DNA of 20,500 nucleotides from Sedimenticola sp. (lineage in GTDB: Bacteria > Pseudomonadota > Gammaproteobacteria > Chromatiales > Chromatiaceae): contig JAUUYI010000003.1 of NCBI GenBank assembly GCA_030590525.1, positions 1 to 20,500 of the forward strand, read 5' to 3'. Numbering within the stretch: the stretch's first letter is position 1; every line of letters starts with the position of its first letter. The position numbers were made by a program, and so were the translations under genes. This document shows positions 1 through 8,217 of this stretch, piece after piece. Under the pieces are notes generated by a model that ran no database searches, was not told where the DNA came from, and saw nothing but the letters and a program-made list of their open reading frames with translations.

Positions 1-39
1 ATAATGGTAACCGTTCAGATCCCTGCGTCGGATCCACGC

Positions 40-87
40 TGTAGGGCCGAATTCATTCGGCCGAGTGCGAATAAATTCGCACCTACA
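40..87. repeat. TGTAGG-ended palindromic intergenic repeat, copy 1
   Basis: The element starts TGTAGGGCCGAATTCATTCG and ends CCTACA. It contains a GGCCGAATTCATTCGGCC palindrome followed by a TGCGAATAAATTCGCA palindrome. A close relative lies at 7986-8039 with the same first half and the same GAATAAATTCG core. It sits between genes and has no coding potential that I can see. It resembles REP-like dispersed elements; the family name is unknown to me. Confidence 0.75.
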
Positions 88-138
88 TTGCACAGGCCCT
101 ATATCCTGTACCAGGAGGAGCAAACCGCCCACCCCCTT

Positions 139-146
139 TATAGAAT
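139..146 (+). promoter_or_regulatory. Candidate -10 region upstream of mtnA
   Basis: TATAGAAT is the best -10 match in the leader, but no convincing -35 hexamer lies at the expected distance. If it is used, transcription would start near 152. The hairpin at 161-223 would then form the 5' end of the mtnA message. This is an inference from motif and position only. Confidence 0.25.
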
Positions 147-160
147 AAGCAAATTTGCCT

Positions 161-223
161 AGTGCTCCAACAGGGTTATATTGATGGGCTCTGAACCCAT
201 CAATACAACTCTGTTGGAGCACT
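161..223 (+). promoter_or_regulatory. Long near-perfect hairpin directly before the mtnA ribosome binding site
   Basis: AGTGCTCCAACAG (161-173) is exactly complementary to CTGTTGGAGCACT (211-223). Pairing continues inward to TTGATGGG (181-188) with CCCATCAA (196-203). The result is a stem of about 28 bp with one A-C mismatch, one G-T pair and a 7-base loop at 189-195. There is no T-run after it, so it is not a standard terminator. The stem ends where the GAGG ribosome binding site (224-227) begins. It could be an mRNA leader structure or a small palindromic mobile repeat. Confidence 0.7.
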
Positions 224-237
224 GAGGTTTGAAACAG

Positions 238-1299
238 ATGGAAACAAAAGCGCTCGATATTCGTGCCGATGCGGACCATGCCATCGTCTGGCGCAACGAC
301 CGGCTCTATCTCCTGGATCAGCGCCTGTTGCCAGGGGAAGAGCACTATCTGGAACTGCACGCTGCGGATGACACGGCCGTTGCTATTCATGACATGGTGG
401 TACGGGGCGCGCCGGCCATCGGCATTACCGCCGCCTATGGGGTGGTGCTGGCGGCGCGTCGCTGCTATGCCCAATCCCCTTCGGGCTGGCGGGATCTGAT
501 GGCGCATGATTACTCGCTGCTTGCCCGGTCGCGGCCCACGGCGGTTAATCTGTTCTGGGCCCTGGATCGGATGAAGCGGGTGGCGGACGGCCTTTCTGCC
601 GGAGATCCGGAGCAGCGGCTACTGCGGGAGGCTGGGGCCATACACCAGGAGGATGTGGCCGCTAACCGGACCATGGGTGACCTCGGTGCCGGGCTTATCA
701 AGGGGAGTACCTCGGTCATCACCCACTGCAACGCCGGTGCCCTTGCCACTGGTGGTTACGGGACCGCTCTGGGGGTCGTCCGTACGGCCTATGCGGCGGG
801 AAAGATCGCTATGGTCTACGCGGATGAGACCCGGCCCTGGCTGCAAGGGTCGCGCCTCACCGCCTGGGAACTTGCCCGGGATGGGATACCGGTCACTCTG
901 CTGACCGACGGGGCGGCCGCCAGCCGTATGGCCCAGGGTGGTATCGACTGGGTCATTGTCGGTTCCGACCGGATAGCCGCAAATGGTGACGTGGCGAACA
1001 AGATCGGAACTTACAACCTGGCGGTGGCGGCACATTATCACGGGGTTCGGGTGATGGTGGTGGCCCCAACCTCCACCGTTGATATGAGCCTCGCTTCCGG
1101 GGCGGAGATCCCGATCGAGATCCGGGCCCCGTCCGAGGTGCTGCAGTGCGGTGGTCGGCAGGTGGGGGCAGGCGGTGTGGATGCCTGGAACCCGGTGTTT
1201 GACGTCACCCCGGCAGAACTGGTGTATGCCATTGTCACCGAAAGGGGTGTGGTGCGTTCGCCGGACAGAGAAAACATGGCTCGAATGATGGCTGGTTAG
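238..1299 (+). CDS. mtnA: S-methyl-5-thioribose-1-phosphate isomerase
   Basis: This enzyme isomerises 5-methylthioribose-1-phosphate to the ribulose form in the methionine salvage pathway, in the cytoplasm. The 353-residue protein has the family length (about 350) and the eIF-2B/MtnA fold signatures. These include [15 protein letters not shown] near residue 55, [17 protein letters not shown] with the catalytic Cys at about 164, and [18 protein letters not shown] with the catalytic Asp at about 244. I chose the ATG at 238 because GAGG at 224-227 is correctly spaced for it. A TTG in the same frame at 229 lies too close to that site. mtnA immediately before gyrA is a common gammaproteobacterial order, but here a terminator separates the two, so they are probably transcribed apart. 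The message may carry the 161-223 hairpin in its leader. Confidence 0.96.
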   Translation: METKALDIRADADHAIVWRNDRLYLLDQRLLPGEEHYLELHAADDTAVAIHDMVVRGAPAIGITAAYGVVLAARRCYAQSPSGWRDLMAHDYSLLARSRPTAVNLFWALDRMKRVADGLSAGDPEQRLLREAGAIHQEDVAANRTMGDLGAGLIKGSTSVITHCNAGALATGGYGTALGVVRTAYAAGKIAMVYADETRPWLQGSRLTAWELARDGIPVTLLTDGAAASRMAQGGIDWVIVGSDRIAANGDVANKIGTYNLAVAAHYHGVRVMVVAPTSTVDMSLASGAEIPIEIRAPSEVLQCGGRQVGAGGVDAWNPVFDVTPAELVYAIVTERGVVRSPDRENMARMMAG

Positions 1300-1309
1300 C
1301 CTGAGAGCC

Positions 1310-1337
1310 CCTGAAATGCGATTTCAGGCATTTTTAT
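1310..1337 (+). terminator. Rho-independent terminator after mtnA
   Basis: CCTGAAAT (1310-1317) pairs with ATTTCAGG (1321-1328) across a 3-base loop, followed by CA and TTTTTATT. It starts 11 bases after the mtnA stop codon and separates mtnA from gyrA. Confidence 0.8.
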
Positions 1338-1361
1338 TAGGAGGCAATACCCTGGGAATTA

Positions 1362-1370
1362 TGCTAGAAT
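1362..1370 (+). promoter_or_regulatory. Candidate extended -10 promoter for gyrA
   Basis: TGC followed by TAGAAT (1365-1370) fits an extended -10 element. It lies downstream of the mtnA terminator and about 90 bases before the gyrA start. The -35 region is poor, as is usual with extended -10 promoters. Motif evidence only. Confidence 0.4.
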
Positions 1371-1456
1371 AAGCGGCTGATTTTGGCTGTTGACTGGACC
1401 CGCCCGGCGCGCGGGAGGGACGGTCCTTCTGGCAGGGAACAAATGGCAATCACAGT

Positions 1457-4030
1457 ATGACCGAATTCGCAAAAGAAGTTATCCCGGTCAATCTCGAAGA
1501 CGAGATGCAGCAGTCCTACCTCGATTACGCCATGAGCGTGATCGTGGGGCGGGCCCTCCCCGATGTCCGTGACGGGCTCAAACCAGTGCACCGGCGCGTG
1601 CTTTACGCCATGAATGTCCTCGGCAACGACTGGAACAAGCCCTACAAGAAATCTGCCCGTGTGGTTGGTGATGTCATCGGTAAGTATCACCCGCACGGTG
1701 ACACGGCTGTCTATGACACCATCGTCCGGATGGCTCAACCCTTCTCCATGCGCTACATGCTGGTGGACGGGCAGGGCAACTTTGGTTCAGTAGACGGGGA
1801 CGCCCCCGCCGCTATGCGTTATACCGAAGTGCGTATGGCGCGGATCGCCCACAGCATGCTGGACGATCTGGACAAGGAGACGGTCGACTTCATCCCCAAC
1901 TACGACGAGTCGGAAAGCGAGCCCTCGGTGCTCCCGGCCCGTATCCCCAATCTGCTGATCAACGGCTCTGCCGGCATCGCGGTGGGGATGGCGACCAACA
2001 TACCCCCACACAATCTGACCGAGGTGGTGAATGGCTGCATCGCTCTGATCGACGATCCGGACATCACCCTCCCGGGGCTGATGGCACACATTCCCGGGCC
2101 GGATTTTCCCACCGCAGCGTTCATCAATGGCGCCCAGGGCATCGATGAGGCCTATCGCACCGGGCGTGGACGTCTCTATCTGCGGGCCCGCAGTGAGATC
2201 GAGACCGATGACCGCACTGGAAAGCAGCAGATCCTGGTGCATGAGCTCCCGTATCAGGTCAACAAGGCGCGGATGCTGGAAAAGATTGCTGAACTGGCCA
2301 AGGAGAAACGGATCGAGGGCATCACCGAGATGCGTGATGAGTCCGACAAGGACGGCATGCGGGTGGTGATCGAGCTGCGCCGTGGCGAGGTGGCGGAGGT
2401 GGTGCTGAACAACCTCTATCAGCACACCCAGATGCAGAGTGTCTTCGGCATTAATATGGTGGCACTGGTGGATGGCCGCCCCCGGCTCCTCAACCTCAGG
2501 CAGATGCTGGAGTATTTTATCCGGCACCGGCGGGAAGTGGTCACCCGGCGCACCCTCTATGAACTGCGCAAGGCCAGGGAGCGGGCGCACGTGCTGGAGG
2601 GCCTGGCGGTCGCGCTGGCCAATATCGATGAGGTGATTGCCCTGATCAGGGCGGCGGCCAGCCCGGCCGAGGCGAAGCAGGGGCTGCTGGCACGCCATTG
2701 GCAGTCCGGTGCCGTCGAGACGATGCTGGAACGAAGTGGAGCGGAGACCTCGAGACCTCAGAACCTGGGGTCTGAATATGGTCTGACAGAGCAGGGTTAC
2801 CGGCTGAGTGAGGTGCAGGCTCAGGCGATCCTGGATCTCAGGCTACATCGCCTGACCGGTCTTGAGCAGGACAAAATACTAAGAGAATACAGTGAGATAA
2901 TAGATAAAATTAATGAACTACTGGATATAATATCCAGCCCGGATCGGCTGATGCAGGTGATTCGGGATGAGCTGGTTGCGATCCGGGATCAGTATGGGGA
3001 CGAGCGCCGGACCGAGATCCTTGGCCAGCGCCTGGACCTCACCCTGGAAGACCTGATTACAGAAGAGGATGTGGTGGTGACCCTCTCCCACGCCGGCTAT
3101 GCCAAGGCCCAGACACTGGACACCTATCGTGCCCAGAGACGGGGGGGCAGGGGTAAGACCGCCACCTCCACCCGGGACGAGGATTTCGTCGACCAGCTGT
3201 TCGTCGCCAATACCCACGATACCATCCTCTGTTTCTCCAGCCGCGGGCGGGTCTACTGGCTGAAGGTATATGAGCTACCCCAGGCCGGGCGCAATGCCCG
3301 TGGAAAACCGATCGTCAATCTGCTGCCGCTGGAAAAAGATGAGCGGATCAATGCAGTGCTGCCGGTGCGGGAGTATCAGGAAGACCGTTATGTGCTGATG
3401 GCAACCAGTTCTGGAACAGTGAAGAAGACCCGGCTGACCGATTTTTCCCGCCAGCGTGCCAATGGCATCATCGCTGTGGAACTGCGTGGGGATGATCAAC
3501 TGGTGGGTGTCGCCATCACCGATGGAAACCAGGATGTGATGCTGTTTACCACTGCCGGCAAGGCGATTCGCTTCCGTGAGGACCAGGTCAGGGCGATGGG
3601 GCGCACCGCCTGCGGTGTGCGCGGGATTCGCCTCGGAGCAGGACAGAAAGTGATCTCGCTGATCCTCTCCCAGCCAGAGGGGATGGCACTGACTGTAACC
3701 GAGAACGGGTTCGGCAAACGCACCCCGCTGGAGCAGTTTCCGGTAAAGGGGCGGGGTGGCATGGGGGTCATCTCGATCAAGGTGTCGGAGCGCAACGGCC
3801 AGCAGGTTGGGGCGGTTCTGGTCAGGGAGGAGGACGAGGTGATGCTCATCACCAATGGTGGAACGCTGGTTCGAACGCCGGTGACGGATATCTCCGATAT
3901 GGGCAGGGATACCCAGGGGGTGACCATGATCCGTTTGTCCAAGAAGGAAAAACTGGTAGGTATCGCCCGTATCGAATCCCTGGAAGGGGATATCGATGAG
4001 CCGGATGGGCCTGACCAGGTAGAGGGGTAG
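1457..4030 (+). CDS. gyrA: DNA gyrase subunit A
   Basis: GyrA is the breakage-reunion subunit of the A2B2 gyrase that introduces negative supercoils with ATP. The 857 residues start [17 protein letters not shown]. The quinolone-resistance-determining segment [10 protein letters not shown] has Thr at position 83 and Asp at 87. The catalytic tyrosine is Tyr122 in AMRYTE. The GyrA box QRRGGRG is at 560-566 and is followed by the beta-pinwheel C-terminal domain and a short acidic tail. Numbering matches the Escherichia coli protein closely through the GyrA box. Thr83 is the wild-type residue in Pseudomonas aeruginosa, so it does not by itself indicate resistance. The ribosome binding site before the ATG is weak. 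An AT-rich patch of rare codons at residues 473-494 stands out in an otherwise GC-rich gene. A weak hairpin, GGGTAG/CTACCC at 4025-4041, overlaps the stop. Confidence 0.98.
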   Translation: MTEFAKEVIPVNLEDEMQQSYLDYAMSVIVGRALPDVRDGLKPVHRRVLYAMNVLGNDWNKPYKKSARVVGDVIGKYHPHGDTAVYDTIVRMAQPFSMRYMLVDGQGNFGSVDGDAPAAMRYTEVRMARIAHSMLDDLDKETVDFIPNYDESESEPSVLPARIPNLLINGSAGIAVGMATNIPPHNLTEVVNGCIALIDDPDITLPGLMAHIPGPDFPTAAFINGAQGIDEAYRTGRGRLYLRARSEIETDDRTGKQQILVHELPYQVNKARMLEKIAELAKEKRIEGITEMRDESDKDGMRVVIELRRGEVAEVVLNNLYQHTQMQSVFGINMVALVDGRPRLLNLRQMLEYFIRHRREVVTRRTLYELRKARERAHVLEGLAVALANIDEVIALIRAAASPAEAKQGLLARHWQSGAVETMLERSGAETSRPQNLGSEYGLTEQGYRLSEVQAQAILDLRLHRLTGLEQDKILREYSEIIDKINELLDIISSPDRLMQVIRDELVAIRDQYGDERRTEILGQRLDLTLEDLITEEDVVVTLSHAGYAKAQTLDTYRAQRRGGRGKTATSTRDEDFVDQLFVANTHDTILCFSSRGRVYWLKVYELPQAGRNARGKPIVNLLPLEKDERINAVLPVREYQEDRYVLMATSSGTVKKTRLTDFSRQRANGIIAVELRGDDQLVGVAITDGNQDVMLFTTAGKAIRFREDQVRAMGRTACGVRGIRLGAGQKVISLILSQPEGMALTVTENGFGKRTPLEQFPVKGRGGMGVISIKVSERNGQQVGAVLVREEDEVMLITNGGTLVRTPVTDISDMGRDTQGVTMIRLSKKEKLVGIARIESLEGDIDEPDGPDQVEG

Positions 4031-4074
4031 GTCTGCTACCCTGGCGGTTTTTAACCCTAGTTTGTCACATTACC

Positions 4075-4114
4075 TTTGTAGGTTGGGCTGAGCCTGCGAA
4101 GTCCAACCTACAAA
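4075..4114. repeat. TGTAGG-ended palindromic intergenic repeat, second subfamily
   Basis: TTTGTAGGTTGG (4075-4086) pairs exactly with CCAACCTACAAA (4103-4114) around GCTGAGCCTGCGAAGT. It lies between gyrA and serC. The ends match the other TGTAGG elements in the window, but the core differs. A related core, GTGAGCTTGCGAA, occurs at 10397-10409. No T-run follows, so it is a palindromic repeat and not a canonical terminator. Confidence 0.75.
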
Positions 4115-4235
4115 TATTGCAATTTTTGACCTTTGTATAATCTGACAAAGTAGAATTAACCCCCGGGTAGTTGTAAATCCTGCTTTATTGCAGGGAAAAC
4201 CATGGTCATCAATAAGTTGTACTGGAGAGTTCAGA

Positions 4236-5315
4236 ATGTCCCGAGTCTATAATTTTAGTGCGGGTCCTGCCGTTCTGCCGGAATCGGTATTGAAGCGGGC
4301 GCAGGCGGAGATGGTCGAGTGGGGCGGCAGTGGCATGTCGGTTATGGAGATGAGTCACCGCGGCAAGGAGTTCATGTCCATCGCCGAGCAGGCGGAAGCG
4401 GATCTGCGGGAATTGATGGGGATTCCAGGCAATTATAAGGTACTGTTTCTCCAGGGCGGGGCCTCCAGCCAGTTTGCCATGATCCCTATGAATCTGCTGC
4501 AGGGTAAGAAAGGCGCGGACTACCTGAATACCGGTTCCTGGTCCAAGAAGGCAATTGCCGAGGCCGGGCGTTACTGTGCCGTGAACCTGGCGGGGGCCTC
4601 CCCTGAGGGGGCGTTCAGCGTTCCATCGCAGGACTCCCTGAAACTGGACCGGGATGCCGCCTATCTTCACTACACCCCCAATGAGACCATTCAGGGTATC
4701 GAGTTTCCCTATATCCCGGAGAGCGGTGAGATCCCCCTGGTGGCAGACTTCTCCTCCACCATCCTTTCCCGGCCGATCGATGTCGCGCGATATGGCCTCA
4801 TCTATGCCGGCGCCCAGAAGAACATGGGGCCGGCTGGCCTGACGGTGGTCATCGTGCGCGACGAACTGATCGGCGAACCCCTCGCCGGGACACCGACCAT
4901 GTTCAGCTATGGCTCCATGGCCAAGGCAGGTTCCATGTACAACACCCCTCCCACCTACGCCTGGTATCTGGCCGGACTGGTGTTTCAGTGGCTGAAGGAG
5001 AATGGTGGCCTGGATGCGATGGCGGTGATCAACGAGCGCAAGGCGGAAAACCTCTATGCGGCTATCGATGGTTCCGATTTCTACGGCAACCCGGTGGACC
5101 CTGGCTGTCGCTCCTGGATGAATGTGCCCTTCACCCTGGCCGATCCAGCGCTGGACGGTGTCTTTCTGGAGGAGGCCAAAGAGGCGGGGCTGGTCAGCCT
5201 CAAGGGTCACCGCTCGGTCGGTGGTATGCGGGCCAGCATATACAACGCCATGCCAGAGGCCGGCGTGGAGGCCCTGATCGATTTCATGGGCGGGTTCGAG
5301 AAGCGCCACGGATAA
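4236..5315 (+). CDS. serC: Phosphoserine aminotransferase
   Basis: SerC transaminates 3-phosphohydroxypyruvate with glutamate to give phosphoserine in serine synthesis. The same activity on the erythrose-4-phosphate branch supports pyridoxal phosphate synthesis. The protein is 359 residues, close to the 362 of E. coli. It opens with RVYNFSAGPAVLPESVL and has FLQGGASSQFAM near 71. The PLP-binding lysine is Lys195 in YAGAQKNMGPAGLT. It ends with the typical GGMRASIYNAMPEAGVEALIDFM segment. The ATG at 4236 is preceded by GGAGA at 4224-4228. Upstream in-frame codons do not resemble the family and were excluded. It is followed by the serA-type gene, whose product makes its substrate, so the pair forms a serine module inside the gyrA-pheA interval. 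Confidence 0.97.
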   Translation: MSRVYNFSAGPAVLPESVLKRAQAEMVEWGGSGMSVMEMSHRGKEFMSIAEQAEADLRELMGIPGNYKVLFLQGGASSQFAMIPMNLLQGKKGADYLNTGSWSKKAIAEAGRYCAVNLAGASPEGAFSVPSQDSLKLDRDAAYLHYTPNETIQGIEFPYIPESGEIPLVADFSSTILSRPIDVARYGLIYAGAQKNMGPAGLTVVIVRDELIGEPLAGTPTMFSYGSMAKAGSMYNTPPTYAWYLAGLVFQWLKENGGLDAMAVINERKAENLYAAIDGSDFYGNPVDPGCRSWMNVPFTLADPALDGVFLEEAKEAGLVSLKGHRSVGGMRASIYNAMPEAGVEALIDFMGGFEKRHG

Positions 5316-5335
5316 GCGTGGTTATTGCGCAGCTG

Positions 5336-5370
5336 TGAACCGCCGCCGGGTCCGGCATGAGCGCGGTTCA
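5336..5370 (+). other. Hairpin in the serC-serA gap
   Basis: TGAACCGC (5336-5343) pairs with GCGGTTCA (5363-5370), with further GCC/GGC pairing inside the loop. It lies between serC and the likely start of the dehydrogenase at 5405. It has no T-tract, so its role may be mRNA processing, attenuation or none. Confidence 0.4.
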
Positions 5371-5404
5371 GGCTTTGACCATACCTAAAACAGGTTTAAA
5401 AATA

Positions 5405-6583
5405 ATGTTCAAGATATTGACGTTAAACAATATATCAGTAGCAGGACTTGATCGGCTTCCACGGGAGAAGTATGAAGTGGCGTCCGAGATCACCAACCCT
5501 GATGCCATTCTGCTTCGCTCCTGCAAAATGCACGATATGGATATACCGAAGACGGTGCGGGCCATAGGTCGGGCAGGGGCGGGGGTGAACAACATCCCGG
5601 TCGAAAATATGACACGGATCGGGGTGCCGGTATTCAATGCCCCGGGGGCAAATGCCAATGCGGTCAAAGAGCTGGTGCTGGCGGGGATGCTGATGTCGAT
5701 CCGGAACATCCTGCCGGCCTGGCGATTTGCCAGTGGGTTGGAGGGGAGCGATGAAGAGATCCTCAAGGCGGTGGAGGCCGGAAAGAAGAATTTCAGGGGG
5801 TTTGAACTGCCCGGGCGTACCCTGGGTGTCATTGGTCTGGGCGCCATCGGTGTAAAGGTCGCGAATGCCGCCCACGCGCTGGGTATGAAAGTGGTCGGCT
5901 ATGACCCCACCATCACAGTGAGCAGCGCCTGGCAACTGGATGCCCATGTAGAACAGGCGGTCTCTCCGGACGATCTGGTTGCGCGCTCCGATTTTATCAC
6001 CCTGCATATCCCGCTGACGGACGCTACCCGTAACAAGATCAGCGCGGAACGGATCAAGTTGATGAAGAAGGGGGCGGTGATCCTGAACTTCTCCCGGAAT
6101 GGCCTGGTGGACGAGGAGGCGGTGGTTGCAGCCCTGGATGAAGGCCACCTCTATGGCTATGTCTGTGACTTTCCCAGTAATCTTCTGAAGGGTCATCCCC
6201 GCTGCACCACCCTGCCACATCTGGGTGCCTCTACCGCCGAGGCAGAGGATAACTGCGCCATCATGGTGGCCACCGAAATACGGGATTATCTCGAGAATGG
6301 GAATATCCGCAATTCGGTCAACTTCCCCCGTATCGAACTGCCCCGGAGCAAAGGTTTTCGTATTGCTGTGGTGAACTCCAACGTACCCAATATGGTGGGT
6401 CAGATCTCAACCGATCTGGCAGGGGCAGGATTGAACATTATCGATATGCTCAACCGCTCCCGGGGTGAGGTGGCGGTCACTCTGCTGGATACGGATAAGA
6501 GGCCGGCTCAGGAGACCCTGGATCAGATTGCATCGATCGAGGGCGTGTTATCGGTGCGCTGCCTCGGATGTGAAAAAGGGTGA
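5405..6583 (+). CDS. serA: D-3-phosphoglycerate dehydrogenase family protein with ACT domain
   Basis: This NAD-dependent enzyme of the 2-hydroxyacid dehydrogenase family is expected to oxidise 3-phosphoglycerate to 3-phosphohydroxypyruvate, the substrate of SerC just upstream. The 392 residues include GRAGAGVNNIPVENM near 55 and the Rossmann motif GLGAIG at 144-149. They also include the Arg of NFSRNGLVDEEAV at 231, the His of LPHLGAST at 272, and a C-terminal ACT domain from about 318. I chose the ATG at 5405 because MFKILTLNN matches the usual family start. The in-frame ATG at 5357 lies inside a hairpin. The segment that normally holds the catalytic Glu (DVFxxEP in E. coli SerA) reads CDFPSNLLKGHP here, with no obvious Glu. 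The gene is an addition to the usual serC-pheA order. Confidence 0.88.
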   Translation: MFKILTLNNISVAGLDRLPREKYEVASEITNPDAILLRSCKMHDMDIPKTVRAIGRAGAGVNNIPVENMTRIGVPVFNAPGANANAVKELVLAGMLMSIRNILPAWRFASGLEGSDEEILKAVEAGKKNFRGFELPGRTLGVIGLGAIGVKVANAAHALGMKVVGYDPTITVSSAWQLDAHVEQAVSPDDLVARSDFITLHIPLTDATRNKISAERIKLMKKGAVILNFSRNGLVDEEAVVAALDEGHLYGYVCDFPSNLLKGHPRCTTLPHLGASTAEAEDNCAIMVATEIRDYLENGNIRNSVNFPRIELPRSKGFRIAVVNSNVPNMVGQISTDLAGAGLNIIDMLNRSRGEVAVTLLDTDKRPAQETLDQIASIEGVLSVRCLGCEKG

Positions 6584-6605
6584 CAGGCAGGTGGGAGGCT
6601 GATCG

Positions 6606-7691
6606 GTGAAGGAATGGAAACAGCTGGATGGGCTCCGGGAGCGCATCGACCTGCTGGATGTGCAGATCCAGGATCTGATCAATCAGCGGGCGGCAACGGC
6701 CAAGGAAGTGGCCAGGATCAAGCTGGAGGAGGACAAGGATGCCTTTTTCTACCGGCCCGAGCGAGAGGCCGCGATCCTGAAGCAGGTGCAGAAGCGTAAT
6801 CGGGGCCCGATGGGCAACGAGGAGATGGCCCGCCTGTTCCGGGAGATTATGTCCGCCTGCCTGGCCCTGGAGCAGCCGCTGAAGATTGCCTATCTGGGTC
6901 CGGAAGGGACCTTTACCCAGGCCGCTGCGCTCAAGCATTTTGGACACTCGATCCGAACTCACCCCCTGAGTTCCATCTCTGACGTATTTCGGGAAGTGGA
7001 GTCCGGTGCAGCTCACTACGGGGTGGTGCCGGTGGAGAATTCCACGGAAGGGGTGATCAACCATACCCTGGATCTGTTCATACACTCCCCGCTGTTTATC
7101 TGCGGCGAGGTGAGTATCCGTATTCACCACCACCTGCTGAGCCTGGCGGAGGATCTGGGGTCGGTGACCCGGGTATACTCCCACCAGCAATCGCTGGCCC
7201 AGTGTCGCCTGTGGCTGGATCGAAACCTGCCCGGGGTAGAACAGGTGACTGTTGGCAGCAATGCCGAGGCCGCGAAAATGGTCCGTGGTGAGCCCGGCGC
7301 AGCGGCCATCGCCGGGGAGATGGCGGCGGAGCTCTACCAGTTGAAGGGGCTGGCACGTAATATCGAGGACGAACCGGACAACATGACCCGTTTTCTGGTA
7401 ATTGGTCGCCAGAAGGCCTGCCTGAGCGGAGAAGACAAGACCACCTTTCTGTGTGCCACAAGAAACGTGGCAGGGGGACTCAGCCTGCTGCTGAACCCGC
7501 TGGCAAAACACAGTATCAGCATGTCCAGGATCGAATCCCGCCCCTCCCGTCAGGGCAACTGGGACTATGTTTTCTTTATCGATATCGAGGGTCACCAGGA
7601 TGAGCCTCGTATCGCCCAGGTGCTGAAGGATCTGAAGGAGGAGGCAAGGATGCTGAAGGTGCTGGGATCCTATCCCATTGCGGTGCTTTAA
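6606..7691 (+). CDS. pheA: Bifunctional chorismate mutase / prephenate dehydratase (P-protein)
   Basis: The protein converts chorismate to prephenate and then to phenylpyruvate, the route to phenylalanine, in the cytoplasm. An AroQ-type chorismate mutase domain covers about residues 5-85. The prephenate dehydratase domain runs from about 92 to 270, with YLGPEGTFTQAA near 96, VPVENSTEGV near 141 and the catalytic DNMTRFLVIG at 258-267. An ACT domain follows with the phenylalanine-binding ESRPSR at 310-315. Where many homologues have GAL before the ACT helix, this one has GGL at 290-292. Length (361) is normal. The start is GTG at 6606, supported by GGGAGG at 6593-6598 with 7 bases spacing. It lies 22 bases after the serA stop, which suggests co-transcription. 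ACT feedback inhibition by phenylalanine is expected from the family. Confidence 0.97.
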   Translation: MKEWKQLDGLRERIDLLDVQIQDLINQRAATAKEVARIKLEEDKDAFFYRPEREAAILKQVQKRNRGPMGNEEMARLFREIMSACLALEQPLKIAYLGPEGTFTQAAALKHFGHSIRTHPLSSISDVFREVESGAAHYGVVPVENSTEGVINHTLDLFIHSPLFICGEVSIRIHHHLLSLAEDLGSVTRVYSHQQSLAQCRLWLDRNLPGVEQVTVGSNAEAAKMVRGEPGAAAIAGEMAAELYQLKGLARNIEDEPDNMTRFLVIGRQKACLSGEDKTTFLCATRNVAGGLSLLLNPLAKHSISMSRIESRPSRQGNWDYVFFIDIEGHQDEPRIAQVLKDLKEEARMLKVLGSYPIAVL

Positions 7692-7739
7692 AAGATCTTT
7701 GTTTGGTTCTTTTATGTGGGTACTGAATGGCCACTTTGC

Positions 7740-7810
7740 AGGTATATATGGCTTCACAAATAACAATAGCCGCGGATTAGCGCGGATATTGTTGTGGCTT
7801 TTATATACCT
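7740..7810. repeat. Imperfect palindrome with AGGTATATA ends
   Basis: The sequence begins AGGTATATA (7740-7748) and ends TATATACCT (7802-7810). CCGCG/CGCGG and ACAAT/ATTGT pairs lie inside, with small bulges. The right end doubles as the start of the 25-bp inverted repeat at 7802, so the two structures share a boundary. Confidence 0.6.
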
Positions 7811-7826
7811 CAAGTTTCGGAGTTCA
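7802..7826 (+). repeat. TCAAGTTTCGGAGTTCA repeat, left inverted copy
   Basis: The 25 bases ending TCAAGTTTCGGAGTTCA recur inverted at 8056-8080 with one mismatch. A more diverged third copy (ACTTAAGTTTTGGAGTTCA) lies at about 11526-11548. The pair brackets 229 bases. Confidence 0.75.
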
Positions 7827-7985
7827 GATGATATAGAAGGCTGAATCAGGCCATCCCTTCTTCCTCAGGGAGAAGGATAGGCCACTATCGGCATCCTGCC
7901 TTTCGTGGCATTTGTCCATCCATGGACGGCAGATGAGGGGATTCGATAAATTGCTTGTTCCCTGATCAATTGGATAGATTACCGT

Positions 7986-8039
7986 TGTAGGGCCGAATTC
8001 ATTCGGCCGATTCGGTGGTCGAATAAATTCGACCCTACA
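7986..8039. repeat. TGTAGG-ended palindromic intergenic repeat, copy 2
   Basis: It shares TGTAGGGCCGAATTCATTCG and the following GCCGA with copy 1 at 40-87. It ends GAATAAATTCGACCCTACA and has a slightly longer middle. It lies inside the interval bracketed by the 25-bp inverted repeats. Confidence 0.8.
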
Positions 8040-8055
8040 TTTATGCTGACAGCAA

Positions 8056-8080
8056 TGAACTCCGAAACTTGAGTTATATA
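8056..8080 (-). repeat. TCAAGTTTCGGAGTTCA repeat, right inverted copy
   Basis: TGAACTCCGAAACTTGAG followed by TTATATA is the reverse complement of 7802-7826 except for one base. Its far end lies 137 bases before the hisC start. Confidence 0.75.
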
Positions 8081-8217
8081 CGAAATCTTTGGGTAAATCA
8101 TTTCTTCTGAGGCCTTTGAATTAATCCGCGGCTGCATGTCTTAATGATCCGATGAACGGTTATGCAGGTTTTTTTTGGATTTTCGCGTTTCAGCAACTCG
8201 GAAAATAAGGTATTGAA

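Larger units (their letters stand above)
7692..8217. other. 526-base non-coding gap filled with nested palindromic repeats
   Basis: No convincing gene lies between pheA and hisC on either strand. The gap holds an imperfect palindrome (7740-7810) and a 25-bp inverted repeat pair (7802-7826 and 8056-8080). Inside that pair lie a CCTTCTTCCTCAGGGAGAAGG hairpin at about 7857-7877 and a TGTAGG-type repeat (7986-8039). It interrupts what is a compact run of genes in related bacteria. It may be a decayed miniature mobile element or several independent insertions. Confidence 0.7.

Noticed and set aside
105..135. AGGAGGAG near 112-120 resembles a strong ribosome binding site.
   Set aside because: No start codon with a useful reading frame follows at the right distance.
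4025..4052. GGGTAG/CTACCC hairpin followed by TGGCGGTTTTT, considered as a gyrA terminator.
   Set aside because: The stem is short, overlaps the stop codon and is separated from the T-run by six bases. Too weak to call as a terminator.
4209..5309. Long open frame antisense to serC (366 codons), with similar ones antisense to gyrA (1787-2698), pheA (6477-7766), hisC (8098-9285) and cysG (14700-15845).
   Set aside because: Each mirrors a well-supported gene, has no recognisable protein motif and no ribosome binding site. They are expected by-products of GC-rich codon usage.
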